In this document: positions 40,294-42,070 of the stretch, piece after piece
How positions within the stretch are numbered: position 1 is the first letter of the stretch
Layout of the letters: each line of letters starts with the position of its first letter
Source: Chara braunii
Lineage: Eukaryota > Streptophyta > Charophyceae > Charales > Characeae
Assembly (NCBI GenBank): GCA_003427395.1
Contig: BFEA01000840.1
Span: 47,852-89,921, forward strand
Reading direction: 5' to 3'
DNA: 42,070 nt
Notes under the pieces: generated by a model
Told to the model about the DNA's origin: nothing
The model's database searches: none
The model's input: the letters and a program-made list of their open reading frames with translations, nothing else
Program-made: the position numbers and the translations under genes

Positions 40294-41265
40294 ATTGCCC
40301 AAACCGAGCGTTCTCATCAAGATGTATCCTAGAGCAGCTGACCGACACGTGGGTGGAATAAACTTTAAGTGTGAAAAAAATGTGCTGCTGCAGTCGATTG
40401 TCCGTTGTAGAAAGGTGTTTGTATGTGTTGAGACGAATGTGGTCGTGGATCGTGTCAAAGGATCGAGGTGGCCATTTTCTTTTTGTCTTTATTCTGTTTA
40501 AGATTGAAGTGGGATACTTTTTTTTTGCATTGTTTTTATTTTATCATATGCTGTCGTTATTTGGTTTTTCCTTTTCTTGTCTTGTACCGGTGTTGCCGTG
40601 ATTTTTTCTACTCCTATCCTTTTAGTCCCGTTTCGTTTCGGTTTCAGAAAGTGGGTTCGAACGTCCGAAGTGGGTAGTTATTTTTTTGTTTTTGCCGGAC
40701 GGTCTCTCCAATCCTTTTGGGGTCTCGCTGCAGTATTCACTGAATGTGAAAAATGGGAACAAATTTTTTATTAATAAAAGTTTGTGAGGTAGTATGGTAG
40801 TAGAGTGACCAAAAACCTGTCGTGCAGTGGTCGTGATCCCACGATCAGTAATTTACATGAATTACCCCAAAAAGTTCAAAGATCTTTGTCCCGTCCTCGT
40901 AGGCTTAACATGGGCACGACGGTGCAAAGGGAAGCTTCCCGCCAAAATATTTTTAAATCGTTGGGTTTATGGCCAACCCTGGAAGAGAGTCGGGTCGACC
41001 ATAGGCCCACTGGATAGAAGGTTGAAGTATTTTGCTTGCTGTTTCCCAATTGTCACATTGGGTGGAGCCCTCCTTCAATCACAGAGTATATAAAGGGAGT
41101 CAAGATCACTGCTGACAGAAGTCGAGTTTATTCCAGAAAAAAAATGTGGCAATTACTATGTTCAGTGTTGTTGCAACCATCACCATGAGATCATTTTTTA
41201 TCTGATGGCTGCGAAGCATTCTTCCATGATTTCCGGTGGGAGGCCTTTGTTTCTATTTTATTTTT
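40294..41265. other. No gene recognised
   Basis: T-rich in 40470-40770. The plus frames at 40805-41093 read ISNLHELPQKVQRSLSRPRR and similar, but no family is recognised and two frames look equally open. Confidence 0.5.
41045..41095 (+). promoter_or_regulatory. Possible core promoter: inverted CCAAT pair plus TATA
   Basis: CCCAAT (41045-41050) and ATTGGG (41057-41062) form an inverted pair, followed 25 nt later by TATATAAAG (41087-41095). The spacing suits a TATA promoter firing near 41120, but no gene follows; it may be a remnant of an LTR or of a lost gene. Confidence 0.3.
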
Positions 41266-41985
41266 GAGGGGTGTACGTTTATGTCACATAGTAGTTTGTA
41301 ATGGCCGAAAATAACACGAGTCTGCAACTTTGTCATGGCTTGAGTTTGAAAAGGCGGTTGTAACTCAGACCGACAGTGGTTTCAGGGTGGCAGTTGTGTT
41401 TTTTTTTTTTTTTTTTTTTTTATATTAATTGAGCCGGTGTATTAATTTTTCCTTTTTTTTTTTTTTTTTTTTTTTTGGGACTGTGGCCCATCATGGCCAT
41501 GGCCATCCATGGCCGTGGCATACACACTGCAGCCGTGTCCGGGTGTGGCCTACACATCGTGGGCGTGGCCGAGCCGCAGGCATGGCCTACACATCGCGGC
41601 CGTGGCAGCCCAAAAAAAAAACAATAAATAAATTAATAAATAAATAAAATAACGCCAAAAAAAAAAACAAATAAACAAACAAACCACAACCGCCTTAACG
41701 GATTTGAAAGCTTGACACCACTGCTGGCCTGAGTTACAACCGCCTTTTCGAACTCAAGCCATGACAAAGTTGCCGACAACATGTTTTTTTCTGTTGTCCG
41801 ACAACTCAAAAACGGCTTAGCGTCCGACGTTGTTTCTTTATTGAGGGGTGTATGTTTATGTGACACGGAAGTTTGTAATGGCTGGAAAAAACACGAGTCA
41901 TTACTTTGCCATGGCCTGAGTTTGAAAAGGGGGTTGTAACTCAGGCCGACAGTGCTGTGAGGGTGGCAGTTTCGTTAAGGCTATT
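41266..41985. repeat. Repeat in direct-inverted-direct arrangement around a GC-rich minisatellite
   Basis: Copy one: GAGGGGTGTACGTTTATGTC through GGTTGTAACTCAGACCGACA (41266-41403). Copy two, inverted: 41684-41777, complement of CAACTTTGTCATGGCTTGAG and AGGCGGTTGTAACTCAGGCC. Copy three, direct: GAGGGGTGTATGTTTATGTG (41843-41985). Copies one and two form a stem whose loop starts with T-runs (41399-41420 and 41453-41476), holds about three 26-28-bp units (TGGCCTACACATCG-GG-CGTGGC, 41505-41605) and ends in A-runs. This looks like a foldback element plus a solo arm. Confidence 0.85.
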
Positions 41986-42070
41986 GTAATTTTTTATTTT
42001 ACTTTTTGGCAATTGATATTTTTTATTTTACGTTTTGGCGTTTTTCCTTTTTTTTTTTTTTTTTTTGCGA
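41986..42070. other. T-rich window end
   Basis: A TTTTTTATTTTAC word occurs twice and a T-run lies at 42048-42066. Confidence 0.9.

Overview
The window is eukaryotic nuclear DNA from a draft assembly. It has a 795-base run of N at 17010-17804 and scattered single N positions. It is dominated by decayed transposable elements, microsatellites and tandem or inverted repeats, with very little intact coding sequence. The broken gag reads like the Ty3/gypsy gags I know from charophyte algae, and the DUF7869-type protein, the LINE ORF1-like fragments with a zinc knuckle and the many (ATT)n tracts fit the same picture. A Chara-like streptophyte alga is my best guess, from memory of protein style and not from any search. 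Nothing bacterial or organellar is visible.

Layout. 1-1260: (CT)n, 45-bp and 156-bp tandem repeats. 1266-5172: a two-exon DUF7869-family gene, the best protein-coding locus, with one frame slip near 2652 and one in-frame TAG at 4198; palindrome-bearing repeats fill its intron and 3' flank. 6520-7213: decayed 3' end of a LINE reverse transcriptase ORF. 7865-8600: Ser/Pro-rich repeats. 9660-9920: Trp-rich coding fragment. 10170-12780: several short terminal-inverted-repeat (TIR) elements, one with a TTA target duplication. 10799-14403: pieces of a LINE ORF1-like protein. 14404 to about 16930: copy A of a dispersed element; 28866 to about 32800: copy B. 18050-21890: a 143-bp minisatellite and (ATT)n-bounded composite modules. 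21960-24510: an unusual array of about 25 short hairpins. 25454-28865: primer-binding site and 5' internal part of a decayed Ty3/gypsy element whose gag is cut by copy B. 31038-32100: a 234-bp satellite. 33222-34600: a small TIR element inside an ATT tract and more composite modules. 35046-36875: three 600-bp repeats separated by poly(C). 38041-38275: a tRNA-like SINE on the minus strand. 38688-38862: a long foldback. 39902-40293: a 196-bp duplication. 41266-41985: a repeat present as direct, inverted and direct copies.

How it fits together. This is nested retroelement wreckage: the same dispersed element begins inside the LINE ORF1 (14404) and inside the gypsy gag (28866). Several stop codons look like G:C to A:T changes, and one is shown directly by comparing the two copies of a 117-bp duplication. 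The most unusual feature is the hairpin array. Its members differ in sequence but keep base pairing, at a quasi-period of 60-80 nt, and it lies upstream of the gypsy primer-binding site. Its function is unknown, and no complete functional pathway is encoded here.
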